51,624 nt of DNA, taken from NCBI GenBank assembly GCA_031553675.1, contig JAVBLF010000072.1:1-51624 (forward strand), given 5' to 3'. Source of the stretch: JAVBLF01 sp031553675 (GTDB taxonomy: Bacteria > Bacillota > Clostridia > Christensenellales > CALWSW01). Positions 31,691 to 41,290 of this stretch are shown here, piece after piece; the first letter of the stretch is position 1, and each line of letters starts with the position of its first letter. The position numbers and the translations under genes are program-made. The notes under the pieces are model-generated. The model saw nothing but the letters and a program-made list of their open reading frames with translations, made no database searches and was not told the DNA's origin.

Positions 31691-32932
31691 ATGGGTCTTG
31701 AACAGCGCAAATGGATACGCATGGCGGCGATCGGCCTGTCTTTGGGCCTCGGGGCCGCGCCACTCGCGGGCTGTGATACCATCATCCCCGCCCTGTCCAG
31801 CCAGGTCAAACAAGAGGGCGACACGGGAACGACTGCGACCGACGCAGAGGCGACGGATCTCCCGGCCACCGAAACGTCCGCCGAAGCATCGGCTTCGGAC
31901 GCCGTGTGGGTCGATATGACGCCTTCGCCGCCTGAGAGCGAATCGCCTGCGGTTGCGGCCAGCGTGGCCCCTACAAGCGCCCCGCCCTCTGATCCCACGC
32001 CAAACGCCGCCCTACAGCCCGGCGGAGAGGTGCCGCCCCTCGTCGCGACCAGCGCGGCCCCCGGCGAGATCCCCATCCCCGGCGACGCCATCGTGATCGC
32101 TTCTTCCCTCAACGTCCGCATGGAGCCCGATTCCAAATCGGAAATCGTGTGGGGTTTGTTTGCCAACGCACACGTCAAAGTGATCGAGGATGCGGGCGAA
32201 TGGTACCGCATTCGCGTGGGCGATGTGATCGGCTACGTCAAAAAGGAATTCCTCGCCCCGTCGGACGGCCAGCTCAAGCCGACAACGGAGACGATCGCGT
32301 TTTATGACGACGTCGCGGGCGCCTTCAAGAGCGTCGAAAAGTCCTTTTATTGGGTGATTTACGGCGGCAACCCCCGCCGCTTTGATGGAAAATTGCCTGC
32401 GCAATGCTTTGAATACGACAAGTCGGGCACCCTGCTGGTTAGCAATTACGTCAAGGACATCGCGAAGAAAATGGGCAGGGCACTTTATCAATCCGACGTC
32501 TATTCCGTCAACTGCTATTTCGGCCAATATTACCCCAGTGCCAAAAAGGAAGACGGTACGGTGTATGAAACCGGCATCCACGAAGGCATCGACTTCGGTG
32601 GCCCCGCACTCGATTCCACCTTCTACGCGCTGACCGACGGCGAAGTGATCGCCGTCAACGACAGCAACGACAACAAAGAATACGCCTGGATCGCCGTCGA
32701 AACGGACGGTCATACGGTGTTTTACATTCACCAGCGCCGCTCCTACGTCAACGTCGGCGACAAAGTGAAAAAAGGCGATCGCCTCGGTGACCAGGGCGAC
32801 ATCGGCGCGCCCGGCGCTTCCCACGTCCACGTCGCAGTCAGCAAAGGCCGCACCGAAACATTTGCCCGCAGCAAAGACACCGAGCTGACCGACGATCCCC
32901 CCTACGAATTTTGGAAAAACCAGGGATATTGA
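31691..32932 (+). CDS. Lipoprotein with SH3b and M23 (LytM) peptidase domains
   Basis: Encodes 413 residues; ATG 31691 follows GAGGAG at ten bases. The lipobox APLAGC (Cys about residue 28) predicts a lipid-anchored protein. A Thr/Ala/Pro/Glu linker (29-130) is followed by an SH3b domain (about 133-190; LNVRMEPDSKSEIVWG) and an M23 metallopeptidase domain (about 280-400) with HEGIDFGG (zinc His and Asp) and ASHVHVAV (the H-x-H). It probably cleaves peptidoglycan cross-bridges at the membrane surface. cimA starts three bases later, an unexpected partner. Confidence 0.88.
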   Translation: MGLEQRKWIRMAAIGLSLGLGAAPLAGCDTIIPALSSQVKQEGDTGTTATDAEATDLPATETSAEASASDAVWVDMTPSPPESESPAVAASVAPTSAPPSDPTPNAALQPGGEVPPLVATSAAPGEIPIPGDAIVIASSLNVRMEPDSKSEIVWGLFANAHVKVIEDAGEWYRIRVGDVIGYVKKEFLAPSDGQLKPTTETIAFYDDVAGAFKSVEKSFYWVIYGGNPRRFDGKLPAQCFEYDKSGTLLVSNYVKDIAKKMGRALYQSDVYSVNCYFGQYYPSAKKEDGTVYETGIHEGIDFGGPALDSTFYALTDGEVIAVNDSNDNKEYAWIAVETDGHTVFYIHQRRSYVNVGDKVKKGDRLGDQGDIGAPGASHVHVAVSKGRTETFARSKDTELTDDPPYEFWKNQGY

Positions 32933-32935
32933 TGC

Positions 32936-34573
32936 ATGCAGATCACAGTATATGATGCGACCCTTCGAGAAGGCGCACAGAGCGCTGGTACGAGCTTTTC
33001 GCTCGACGACAAGCTCAAATTGGTTGACCTGCTCGATCGCCTCGGTGTCGCTTACATCGAGGCGGGCAATCCCGGCTCGAATGCCAAAGACGCCGCACTT
33101 TTTGCGCGCATGCAGCACAAAAAACTCCGACATGCGACGCTGGCCGCGTTTGGATCGACGGCGCGCGTCGGACGCCCGCCCGACCAGGATGCCAACCTCG
33201 CGGCTCTCCTGTCCGCCGAAACCCCCGCAGTCGCGATCTTCGGCAAAAGCTGGGATTTCCACGTCGGCGCCGTGCTCCATTGCAGCCTCGAAGACAACCT
33301 CCAACTGATCGAATCGAGCGTCGCCTTCTTGAAATCCAAGGGGCGCGAAGTCATTTACGACGCCGAACACTTCTTCGACGGCTGGAAGCACAACCCCGAA
33401 TACGCCTTGCAGACGATCGAAGCCGCCCAACGCGGCGGGGCCGATTGGATCTGCCTCTGCGACACCAACGGCGGTTGCCTGCCCCACGAGATTCGCGCCG
33501 GCGTCGACCAGGCTTTCGACTACGCGCACGAGCGCTTCGACCACGAGATGCGCCTCGGCATCCACACCCACGACGATTCGGGCCTCGCCATCGCCAACAG
33601 CATCGAGGCCGTCCGCGCCGGTGCGACGATGGCCCAGTGTACCCTCAATGGCTGGGGTGAACGATGCGGAAACGCCAACCTCTTTTCCTTGGTTGGCAAT
33701 TTGCAACTCAAGATGGGCTGCCGTTGCTTGGAAGACGACGCGCTCAAACAATTCCTGCCGGCATCGCTCTTCGCCAGCGAAGTCGCCAACCGCTCTCCCG
33801 ACAAGCGCGCCCCCTTCGTCGGTCGCGACGCCTTTGCCCACAAGGCCGGCATGCACATCGACGCCGTCAAAAAAGCGCCCGAAACCTTCGAGCACATTCC
33901 GCCCGAAAGCGTCGGCAATGAGAGGCGCATTCTCATTTCGGAAGTCTCCGGCCGCAGCGGCGTGCTCGACAAGCTGACCGCCTTTGTGCCCGGCATCGCC
34001 AAAGACTCGCCCGAAGTCGTTCAGATCGTCGATATGCTGAAGGAAAAAGAGGCGATCGGCTACCAGTTCGAAGTCGCGGAAGCCTCCTTCCAGCTCCTCG
34101 TTCGCCGCAAGCTCGCCATGCACAAGCCTTTCTTCGACGTCCGCGAATTCAAAGTCGTCGCCACCACGCCCGCCGAACCCATGCACACCGCCACGGTCAT
34201 GGTTCGCGTACAGGTCGGCGGCGTCGAGGAGATCACAGCCGCCGACGGCGATGGTCCGGTCAACGCGCTCGACTTGGCCCTGCGCAAAGCGTTGGAACGC
34301 TTCTTCCCCTCGCTCAAACGCATGCGACTCAGCGATTTCAAAGTGCGCGTGCTAAACTCCAAGGACACCGCTTCGTCTGTCCGCGTCCTGATCGAATCGA
34401 CCGACGGCGAAAGCGTCTGGACGACCGTCGGTGTCCATGCCGATATTTTGCAAGCCTCTTTTTTCGCGCTCTACGATTCGCTCGAGTACAAACTCCTGCT
34501 CGATCACAATCGATTCGAGGCCGAAAGAGCGACGCGCAACCGCGATTCGTCCTCGCATCTCGACCCCAAGTAA
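32936..34573 (+). CDS. cimA: (R)-citramalate synthase
   Basis: Encodes 545 residues. The DRE-TIM metallolyase core begins MQITVYDATLREGAQSAG and has LCDTNGGCLPHE and HTHDDSGLAIANS; a C-terminal LeuA-type regulatory domain (about 400-520) carries VRVQVGGVEEITAADGDGPV. The length and the two-domain plan match CimA rather than the shorter homocitrate synthases. It condenses pyruvate and acetyl-CoA to citramalate for threonine-independent isoleucine synthesis; 2-isopropylmalate synthase is less likely. The ribosome binding site is weak, suggesting coupling to the upstream lipoprotein gene. No ilv or leu genes are nearby. Confidence 0.88.
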   Translation: MQITVYDATLREGAQSAGTSFSLDDKLKLVDLLDRLGVAYIEAGNPGSNAKDAALFARMQHKKLRHATLAAFGSTARVGRPPDQDANLAALLSAETPAVAIFGKSWDFHVGAVLHCSLEDNLQLIESSVAFLKSKGREVIYDAEHFFDGWKHNPEYALQTIEAAQRGGADWICLCDTNGGCLPHEIRAGVDQAFDYAHERFDHEMRLGIHTHDDSGLAIANSIEAVRAGATMAQCTLNGWGERCGNANLFSLVGNLQLKMGCRCLEDDALKQFLPASLFASEVANRSPDKRAPFVGRDAFAHKAGMHIDAVKKAPETFEHIPPESVGNERRILISEVSGRSGVLDKLTAFVPGIAKDSPEVVQIVDMLKEKEAIGYQFEVAEASFQLLVRRKLAMHKPFFDVREFKVVATTPAEPMHTATVMVRVQVGGVEEITAADGDGPVNALDLALRKALERFFPSLKRMRLSDFKVRVLNSKDTASSVRVLIESTDGESVWTTVGVHADILQASFFALYDSLEYKLLLDHNRFEAERATRNRDSSSHLDPK

Positions 34574-34617
34574 CCCTTTGTCGCCACAAACCATTTTATC
34601 CCTGGACCAAAACGCGC

Positions 34618-34643
34618 GAAAGTGGCTTCCCACCACTTTTTTC
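34618..34643 (+). terminator. Terminator after cimA
   Basis: AAAGTGG-cttccca-CCACTTTTTTC: a 7-bp stem followed by a T-run. Confidence 0.7.
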
Positions 34644-34719
34644 GTTTTGGAGCGGCGTCGAAAAACATACATATTCAGAGGAAATTGCGGCTCGACTTGC
34701 GGGGTTGTGCTTGATGCTA

Positions 34720-34748
34720 TTGACAAAGCGAGGTAGAATGGATACATT
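34720..34748 (+). promoter_or_regulatory. Sigma-A promoter of purM
   Basis: TTGACA (34720-34725), a 17-base spacer and TACATT (34743-34748), 39 bases before the start. No obvious PurR box or purine riboswitch was seen. Confidence 0.7.
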
Positions 34749-34786
34749 GATGTCAAACGTCGAGTTCAGGAAAGGGAGACAAGGAT

Positions 34787-35815
34787 ATGCGGAATGCTCT
34801 ATGCCGGGAGGCAGGCGCGGGGCGCTGGTTGGAAATGGGCGGAGGCGAACTTTTGCAGCAAATGCTCGGAGAGAGCAGTGCGATGTCGCCCAACGTCGTT
34901 CACGGTCTGGCGAACTTCGCCGGCTTGTATGAGCTGTCTGACGATCAGGTGCTCGTCGGCGCGGCGGGTGGCGTTGGAAACAAAATCAAGGTCGCGTTCG
35001 GCCTCAACCGCCACAGCACCATCGGCATCGATTGCGTCGCCGGCGCGGTCAACGACCTCGCCTGCCACGGCGCGAAACCGCTCTTGTTCATGGATTACAT
35101 CGCCACCGGTAAGATCTACCCCGAAAAGATCTCCGTGATCATGAACGGCGTCATGCGTGGCTGCCATGAAGCCAAGCTCGCTTTGATCGGCGGCAAGACG
35201 ACCGAAATCCCCGGCTTTTACAAGCTGGACGAATACGAACTCGCCGGATTTGCCATGGGCGTCGTCAGCCGCGAAAAGCTGATCGACGGCAGCGCCATCC
35301 GCTCGGGCGACGTCCTGGTGGGACTGGCCTCCAACGGCGTCCACACCAGCGGCTTTTCCGTCATCCGAAAGCTCTTTTCGATCGACGCCGTCGCGCTTAA
35401 CATTTACGTCGATTCGCTCGGAAGCAACCTCGGCGACGAACTCCTCCGCCCGACGCGCATCTACGCCTCGACCGTGCTGTCGCTCACGCGACGCTTCACG
35501 ATCAACGGCATCGCCAACATCGTCGGCGGCGGTATGCTCCGCAACGTTCCGCGCATGCTCCCCAACGGCCTCCAGGCACGCATTTTCCGCGACGCCTGGC
35601 CCATTCCGCCCGTATTCGAAATCATACGCGCCGCCAACAAGACACCCATGGACGACTTGTTCAGCGTCTTCAACATGGGCATTGGCCTCGTACTCGCCGT
35701 CCCCGCCGACTGTGCCGACGCCGTCGTCCGCTGCGCACGCGAGCTCGACGAGCGCGCCTTCATCATCGGTGACGTCGTCCGCAACAGCGAAGAGGGCATG
35801 GTCATCGTCGACTAG
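34787..35815 (+). CDS. purM: Phosphoribosylformylglycinamidine cyclo-ligase (AIR synthase)
   Basis: Encodes 342 residues; AAAGGGAG precedes the ATG. PurM motifs: TIGIDCVAGAVNDLACHGAK, FMDYIATGKI, LIGGKTTEIPGFY and SNGVHTSGFSVIRKL. It makes aminoimidazole ribotide with ATP. The N-terminus (MRNALCREAGAGRWLEMGGG) departs from the usual Y-x-x-A-G-V-D family start, so the first 20 residues are unusual or the start is elsewhere. It has its own promoter; purN, the usual next gene, is missing and two repeat elements occupy the gap before purH. Confidence 0.92.
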   Translation: MRNALCREAGAGRWLEMGGGELLQQMLGESSAMSPNVVHGLANFAGLYELSDDQVLVGAAGGVGNKIKVAFGLNRHSTIGIDCVAGAVNDLACHGAKPLLFMDYIATGKIYPEKISVIMNGVMRGCHEAKLALIGGKTTEIPGFYKLDEYELAGFAMGVVSREKLIDGSAIRSGDVLVGLASNGVHTSGFSVIRKLFSIDAVALNIYVDSLGSNLGDELLRPTRIYASTVLSLTRRFTINGIANIVGGGMLRNVPRMLPNGLQARIFRDAWPIPPVFEIIRAANKTPMDDLFSVFNMGIGLVLAVPADCADAVVRCARELDERAFIIGDVVRNSEEGMVIVD

Positions 35816-35833
35816 GGGTACGCGCCGGGATCC

Positions 35834-35912
35834 GCGCTTTTTTGAAAAAAAGCTGCGCAAAAAACTTTCGTACCACCCCGAGAAGGCCGCCTTGATCATG
35901 GCGGCCTTCTCG
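35834..35912 (-). repeat. Dispersed two-hairpin element, family B, copy B2
   Basis: On the minus strand: hairpin I CGAGAAGGCCGCC-atgatcaa-GGCGGCCTTCTCG (35912-35879), the linker GGGTGGTACGAAAGTTTTTT, then hairpin II GCGCAGCTTTTTTTC...AAAAAAGCGCG (about 35858-35834). It corresponds block by block to B3 (37690-37765) in opposite orientation. The purM-purH gap thus begins with B2 and ends with C1. Confidence 0.85.
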
Positions 35913-36032
35913 ATGTGACTTCCTTCAGGGCACCCCTGTTGTTTCAGAGTACGAAGGAATCAGAAATACGTGTTGCGTTGTAAAACAAAGGAATCCGAAG
36001 CAAGGGTATCCGTTATGCCATGCTTGTCGATA

Positions 36033-36088
36033 GGGATTCCAAAGGGACTTGTCCCTTTGGTCGGGGTTTGGGGGATGAAATCCCCCAA
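36033..36088 (+). repeat. Dispersed two-hairpin element, family C, copy C1, at the purH start
   Basis: GGGATTCC leads into hairpin I CCAAAGGGAC-tt-GTCCCTTTGG (36039-36060), spacer TCGGGGT, then hairpin II TTGGGGGA-tgaaa-TCCCCCAA (36068-36088). The purH ribosome binding site (AAAGGGG) begins two bases further on and the ATG is at 36103, so the structure may influence purH translation. Confidence 0.85.
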
Positions 36089-36102
36089 GAAAGGGGTTTT
36101 CT

Positions 36103-37638
<1,536 letters not shown>

Positions 37639-37689
37639 TCGCCGACGGTTGTTCGGATGCAACCCAACGCCCCTGTACCATAAGTACAT

Positions 37690-37765
37690 CGAGAAAGCCG
37701 CCCTGATCAAGGCGGCTTTCTCGGGGTTGTACAAAAGTTTTTTGCCAGCTTTTTTTCAAAAAAGC
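37690..37765 (+). repeat. Dispersed two-hairpin element, family B, copy B3
   Basis: Hairpin I CGAGAAAGCCGCC-ctgatcaa-GGCGGCTTTCTCG (37690-37723), linker GGGTTGTACAAAAGTTTTTT, hairpin II GCTTTTTTT-c-AAAAAAGC (37748-37765), then GCG. Compared with B2, paired bases in hairpin I have changed on both arms (GGCC to AGCC with the matching change opposite), which indicates selection for the structure. Confidence 0.85.
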
Positions 37766-37784
37766 GCGTCCCCCAAGCGCGTGC

Positions 37785-38015
37785 CTAGTCGAGCTTGAGT
37801 ATCGCCTCCTGCTGCTGCCCCGCCTCGTAACGGCGGGGGAGTTCGACCCAATAGTTGTCGCCGTCGACCTCGACCATCGGCACTTTGCCGCGCGAGACGA
37901 TCGAGCAGACGCGTCCCTGCGCGGTCAGGTGCGCGACGACGTTTTCGAGCAGCGCTTCGTTGTCCAGCGCGTTTGCGTCGAGCGGCACGTGGATGTCGTC
38001 GTGTCGGTAAAACAT
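37785..38015 (-). CDS. Small conserved-looking protein, unknown
   Basis: Encodes 76 residues; the ATG follows GGAGG at eight bases and a good promoter lies upstream (38073-38045). The sequence is acidic and mixed alpha/beta: LDANALDNEALLENVVAHLT, then GRVCSIVSRGKVPMVEVDGD and NYWVELPRRY. A single compact domain with one Cys. I do not recognise the family. It is transcribed away from the carrier-protein-like gene with overlapping control region. Confidence 0.65.
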   Translation of the reverse strand: MFYRHDDIHVPLDANALDNEALLENVVAHLTAQGRVCSIVSRGKVPMVEVDGDNYWVELPRRYEAGQQQEAILKLD

Positions 38016-38044
38016 GGCGTCCGCCTCCTTCCTTGGCTACGCTC

Positions 38045-38073
38045 ATCCTAACCGAATTTGATCGCAAAGTCAA
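38045..38073 (-). promoter_or_regulatory. Promoter of the small unknown gene
   Basis: On the minus strand TTGACT (38073-38068), a 17-base spacer and TAGGAT (38050-38045). Its -35 lies four bases from that of the divergent promoter. Confidence 0.6.
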
Positions 38074-38077
38074 AGCG

Positions 38078-38107
38078 TTGACATTTCTTTGGGCTGTTTA
38101 GTATAAT
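38078..38107 (+). promoter_or_regulatory. Promoter of the carrier-protein-like gene
   Basis: TTGACA (38078-38083), an 18-base spacer and a perfect TATAAT (38102-38107). Back to back with the preceding promoter, so one regulator could control both. Confidence 0.75.
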
Positions 38108-38166
38108 GATGGAAGTGTATGCCAAGGTTGTGGCATCGTGAGTTGGATTTTGGGAGAACACCAATC

Positions 38167-38445
38167 ATGGCCGAAGAAAGATTGATCGCGGAAAAGGTGA
38201 TCGCATTGATCTCCGATATGACCGGCGTCGACCGGAGAACCGTTCGGATGGAGGAATCGCTCGATCATCTGCATGTCGACGATTTGGGACTTGTCGGCAT
38301 TATGATGGACCTCGAAGACGCGTTCGACGTCGTCGTCGACGACAGTGTCAATGTTCGAACCGTGAACGACATCGTTCAGTGCTTCTGCGTCGCGCGGGCA
38401 CATGAAAGGACTTCGAGCCTACAAAGACGCGCGCATACGGCTTGA
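38167..38445 (+). CDS. Acyl carrier protein homologue with Asp in place of the phosphopantetheine Ser
   Basis: Encodes 92 residues; ATG 38167 follows GGGAG and fits the family start better than an upstream frame. The four-helix carrier pattern is clear: VIALISDMTGVDRRTV, then SLDHLHVDDLGLVGIMMDLE and DAFDVVVDDS, with VRTVNDIVQ as the last helix. The universal D-S-L attachment motif reads Asp38-Asp39-Leu40, so a 4'-phosphopantetheine cannot be attached. A basic C-terminal tail (about 77-92, RAHERTSSLQRRAHTA) is extra. It may be a regulatory or scaffold protein derived from ACP. It has a strong promoter and its own terminator, which argues against decay. Confidence 0.78.
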   Translation: MAEERLIAEKVIALISDMTGVDRRTVRMEESLDHLHVDDLGLVGIMMDLEDAFDVVVDDSVNVRTVNDIVQCFCVARAHERTSSLQRRAHTA

Positions 38446-38453
38446 TCGACCAT

Positions 38454-38481
38454 GGCGGGGCAGGTGCGCCCCGCTTTTTTT
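38454..38481 (+). terminator. Strong terminator between the carrier-like gene and the dehydrogenase gene
   Basis: GCGGGGC (38455-38461) pairs with GCCCCGC (38468-38474) around a 6-base loop, followed by seven T's. Ten bases later the next ribosome binding site begins, so the dehydrogenase is reached only by read-through or from a promoter not recognised. Confidence 0.88.
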
Positions 38482-38499
38482 CGCCTGAGGAGGGACCCC

Positions 38500-39651
38500 A
38501 TGCAGTTTACATTTCGAACGGCGGGCCAAATTTGCTTCGAAGCCGGCGCCAGGCGCGCGATCGGCAAACTTGTCGCACCGCTTTCGCAAAACGTCGCGCT
38601 CTTTACCGGTGGCGAAAGTCTTCGCAAGAGTGGCGAGCTCGATCGCGCAATCGCCTCGCTTCAGGCCGAAGGCGTTCACGTGACGCTTTTTGACGGCATT
38701 CACCAAGAGCCGGATTGTGAAACCGTCGATCGCTTGGTGCGCGAAACCCGGGCTGCGGGTTGCCGCGGCATCGTCGCGATCGGCGGAGGCAGCGTCATGG
38801 ACGTCGGCAAATCCGTCGCCGGTCTGGTCGATGCGGATGGCGGCGTGCGCGACTACCTCGACGGCGTCGGCATTGGGAAAGAACTGCAAAACCCGTCTCT
38901 GCCCTTTGCCGTGCTTCCTACGACGTCGGGCACCGGCTCGGAAACGACGAACAACGCCGTGTTGATCTCGCGCGCCGAAGGCTGGAAACGCTCGATTCGC
39001 GACGACAAACTGCTGCCCGCGCTCGTGATCGTCGATCCCGAACTGATGCTGGCATTGCCTCCCGCACAGACGGCCGAATCGGGCATGGATACGGTCGCGC
39101 AGCTCATCGAGGCCTATACGTCTCGGTGCGCGACTGCCATGAGCGATACGGTGGCACTTTCGGGATTGGCGCACGCTTCGGCCCTCCCGAAAGCATTTTC
39201 TTTCGGAGCCAGCATCGACGCGCGTTCTTCGATGGCCTTCGCTTCGCTGATGAGCGGCATCGCCATCACACAGGGCGGCGTCACCGCCTGCCACGGCCTG
39301 GCATCGGGCTTTGGCGGCGCGCTCGGCGTTCCGCATGGACGGGCTTGCGCCATCTTGTTGCCACACGTCATGCAGCTCAACCGCGACGCGTTGCCCGAGC
39401 GCTACCGCGACATCGCGGAACGCTTGACGGGCAAACGCTTCAGCGATGTGCAAGAAGGGGCCCACGTCGCCGTCGAAACCGTGCGCGAATGGCTGGCCAC
39501 GATGGGCATTCCCGAGGACTTTTCCGACTTTCAGGTCGGCGAGAGTGACATCGATCGGATCCTCGCCGGAAGCTCGGCTTCAGGTCTTTCGAAGAATCCT
39601 GTCCGCCTCGACGACGACGGCTGGCGACGCTTTGTCACGGATCTGGTATAA
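38500..39651 (+). CDS. Iron-type (group III) alcohol dehydrogenase family protein
   Basis: Encodes 383 residues; ATG 38500 follows GAGGAGG, and the longer upstream frame crosses the terminator. NAD-binding GGGSVMDVGKSVAG (about 96-109) and the PTTSGTGSETT loop (about 140-150) are typical. Metal ligands expected from FucO-type enzymes align as Asp197, Gln201, His265 and His279. The second ligand is therefore Gln (SGMDTVAQLIEAYTS) instead of His, which may change the metal or activity. The substrate is unknown: an alcohol, diol or aldehyde. Confidence 0.88.
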   Translation: MQFTFRTAGQICFEAGARRAIGKLVAPLSQNVALFTGGESLRKSGELDRAIASLQAEGVHVTLFDGIHQEPDCETVDRLVRETRAAGCRGIVAIGGGSVMDVGKSVAGLVDADGGVRDYLDGVGIGKELQNPSLPFAVLPTTSGTGSETTNNAVLISRAEGWKRSIRDDKLLPALVIVDPELMLALPPAQTAESGMDTVAQLIEAYTSRCATAMSDTVALSGLAHASALPKAFSFGASIDARSSMAFASLMSGIAITQGGVTACHGLASGFGGALGVPHGRACAILLPHVMQLNRDALPERYRDIAERLTGKRFSDVQEGAHVAVETVREWLATMGIPEDFSDFQVGESDIDRILAGSSASGLSKNPVRLDDDGWRRFVTDLV

Positions 39652-39692
39652 CTTCCAAAACTCCGTTATGACACCAACATTTTGCGCGATCA

Positions 39693-39718
39693 AAAAAGTG
39701 GCTGTCAGGCCACTTTTT
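39693..39718 (+). terminator. Terminator of the dehydrogenase gene
   Basis: AAAAAGTGGC-tgtcag-GCCACTTTTT; perfect 10-bp stem, usable in both directions between convergent genes. Confidence 0.85.
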
Positions 39719-39721
39719 GCT

Positions 39722-39780
39722 GGGATTCTTAAGGGTCCATGACCCTTAAGTAGGGGGTTGGGGGGATGAAATCCCCCCAA
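39722..39780 (+). repeat. Dispersed two-hairpin element, family C, copy C2
   Basis: GGGATT leads into hairpin I CTTAAGGGTC-cat-GACCCTTAAG (39728-39750), spacer TAGGGGG, hairpin II TTGGGGGGAT-gaa-ATCCCCCCAA (39758-39780). Same layout as C1 with both stems re-paired. It ends five bases before the hisIE stop codon in the convergent gap. Confidence 0.85.
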
Positions 39781-39785
39781 AAAAC

Positions 39786-40415
39786 CTAGCTTCGCCTGCG
39801 ATCCATTTCGGCAAATACGTCGTCCGGCGCGATGTTTTGCTGCGCCAAAAGGACGAGGAGGTGGTAAATCAGGTCGGCCGATTCGTAGATCAGTTCGTCG
39901 CGGACGGCGTTTTTCGCCGCGATGACGACCTCGGTCGCCTCTTCCCCCACCTTTTTGCAGATGGTGTCGATGCCCTTGTCGAGCAGGTAATTCGTGTAGG
40001 AATCCGGCCGGGGTTGGGCTATGCGCTCGCGGATGGTGGCATAGTCGCGCGCAATGGCGTCCGCGGCGGGGGAGGGGATTGCGTCATCGCCGATGATCGC
40101 ACGAAAGAAGCAGCTCGGCGCACCCGTATGGCAGGCAGGGCCGATTTGCTCGACGCGGGCGAGCAGGGTGTCGCCGTCGCAATCGTAATGCAACGAGCGG
40201 AGATTTTGGATGTGTCCGCTCGTTTCGCCCTTTACCCACAGCGTTTGTCGGCTGCGGGAATAATAAGTGACGCGCCGCGTCTCGATCGTCTTGCGAAGCG
40301 CTTCTTCATTCATATAGGCGAGCATGAGTACCGTGCCACTATCGGCATCTTGTGTGATGCAGGGCACAAGGCCACGCTCATCATAGCGGATTTGGGAAAG
40401 CAAAGTGTCGTCCAT
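39786..40415 (-). CDS. hisI: Bifunctional phosphoribosyl-AMP cyclohydrolase / phosphoribosyl-ATP pyrophosphatase
   Basis: Encodes 209 residues (HisIE). The HisI domain (about 1-110) has LAYMNEEALRKTIET, YYSRSRQTLWVKGETSGH, and the zinc/metal motif HYDCDGDTLLARV with ACHTG. The HisE domain (about 118-209) has KVGEEATEVVIAAKN and ESADLIYHLLVLL. It performs steps two and three of histidine synthesis. hisF, normally between hisA and hisI, is absent; only 19 bases separate hisA and hisIE. Confidence 0.96.
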   Translation of the reverse strand: MDDTLLSQIRYDERGLVPCITQDADSGTVLMLAYMNEEALRKTIETRRVTYYSRSRQTLWVKGETSGHIQNLRSLHYDCDGDTLLARVEQIGPACHTGAPSCFFRAIIGDDAIPSPAADAIARDYATIRERIAQPRPDSYTNYLLDKGIDTICKKVGEEATEVVIAAKNAVRDELIYESADLIYHLLVLLAQQNIAPDDVFAEMDRRRS

Positions 40416-40434
40416 GCGGATGTGACTCCTCGTG

Positions 40435-41172
40435 TTATGCTGTCGTCGCGTCTTCGCTTGCAGTTTCGATCGCGACGGTCAGGTTGAGTTTTCGATCGTA
40501 GAGCGCCTTTCCGACGATGGCGCCCGCCATGCCCGCGTCGCGAAGCGTTGCGATGTCGGTCAGCGTAGAAACGCCGCCCGACGCGATCACTTCAAGACCG
40601 GTCTCTTCGGCGAAGCGCTTCGTCGCCTCGACGTTGGGGCCATTCATCATGCCGTCGCGCGAGATGTCCGTGTACACGCAGGTGCGGATGCCGGCTTCGT
40701 AAAGCTGACGCCCCAGATCGAGAGGTGTCACTTCGGTTTGCTCGCGCCATCCCTTGATCGATACAAAGCCGTCGCGGACGTCGATGCCCGCAACGATCCG
40801 CTCCGGATAGATCTCGACCGCCCGCCGAACAAAGGCCAGGTTTTCCAGCGCACTCGTTCCCAAGATCACGCGCGTGACACCCCAGTCAAAACGCGTCTTG
40901 GCGTCGGCCAACGAACGGATGCCGCCGCCAAGCTGCACGCTGACGCCGGCGATGCGCGCACGCGAACAAATGCACTGCACAGCGCTCCGGTTCACAGATG
41001 AACCGCTGAATGCGGCGTCGAGATCGACGATGTGAAGCTGCTGTGCGCCGGCACTGATCCACATTTCGGCGCGCATGGCGGGATCGCCGTAGTACGTGAT
41101 GTCTTCTTCACGCCCCTGCTGCAAGCGGACACTCTTTCCGTCCTTGATATCGATCGCGGGATAAATGAGCAT
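40435..41172 (-). CDS. hisA: Phosphoribosylformimino-5-aminoimidazole carboxamide ribotide isomerase
   Basis: Encodes 245 residues. The ATG at 41172 was chosen since CCAGGAGG precedes it; the longer frame adds ten residues with no site. The beta/alpha barrel has AIDIKDGKSVRLQQG (catalytic Asp8), VQLGGGIRS, YTDISRDGMMNGPN (second catalytic Asp) and VIASGGVS. Its promoter (41282-41255) separates it from hisB. IGP synthase subunits (hisH and hisF) would normally flank it. Confidence 0.96.
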   Translation of the reverse strand: MLIYPAIDIKDGKSVRLQQGREEDITYYGDPAMRAEMWISAGAQQLHIVDLDAAFSGSSVNRSAVQCICSRARIAGVSVQLGGGIRSLADAKTRFDWGVTRVILGTSALENLAFVRRAVEIYPERIVAGIDVRDGFVSIKGWREQTEVTPLDLGRQLYEAGIRTCVYTDISRDGMMNGPNVEATKRFAEETGLEVIASGGVSTLTDIATLRDAGMAGAIVGKALYDRKLNLTVAIETASEDATTA

Positions 41173-41254
41173 GATCAACCTCCTGGCGACGAAACAGCGC
41201 ACTCTGGCACAGTATGGGCGAGCGCGGGCGATGCTTTGACATACATTCTATGAC

Positions 41255-41282
41255 ATTATACACGATATTTTCATATTAGCAA
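41255..41282 (-). promoter_or_regulatory. Promoter of hisA-hisIE
   Basis: On the minus strand TTGCTA (41282-41277), a 16-base spacer and a perfect TATAAT (41260-41255), 83 bases before the hisA start. Confidence 0.65.
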
Positions 41283-41290
41283 AGATCAAA

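Noticed and set aside
32012..34186. 724-codon minus-strand frame over the M23 lipoprotein and cimA
   Set aside because: Crosses two recognised genes on the other strand; no motifs.
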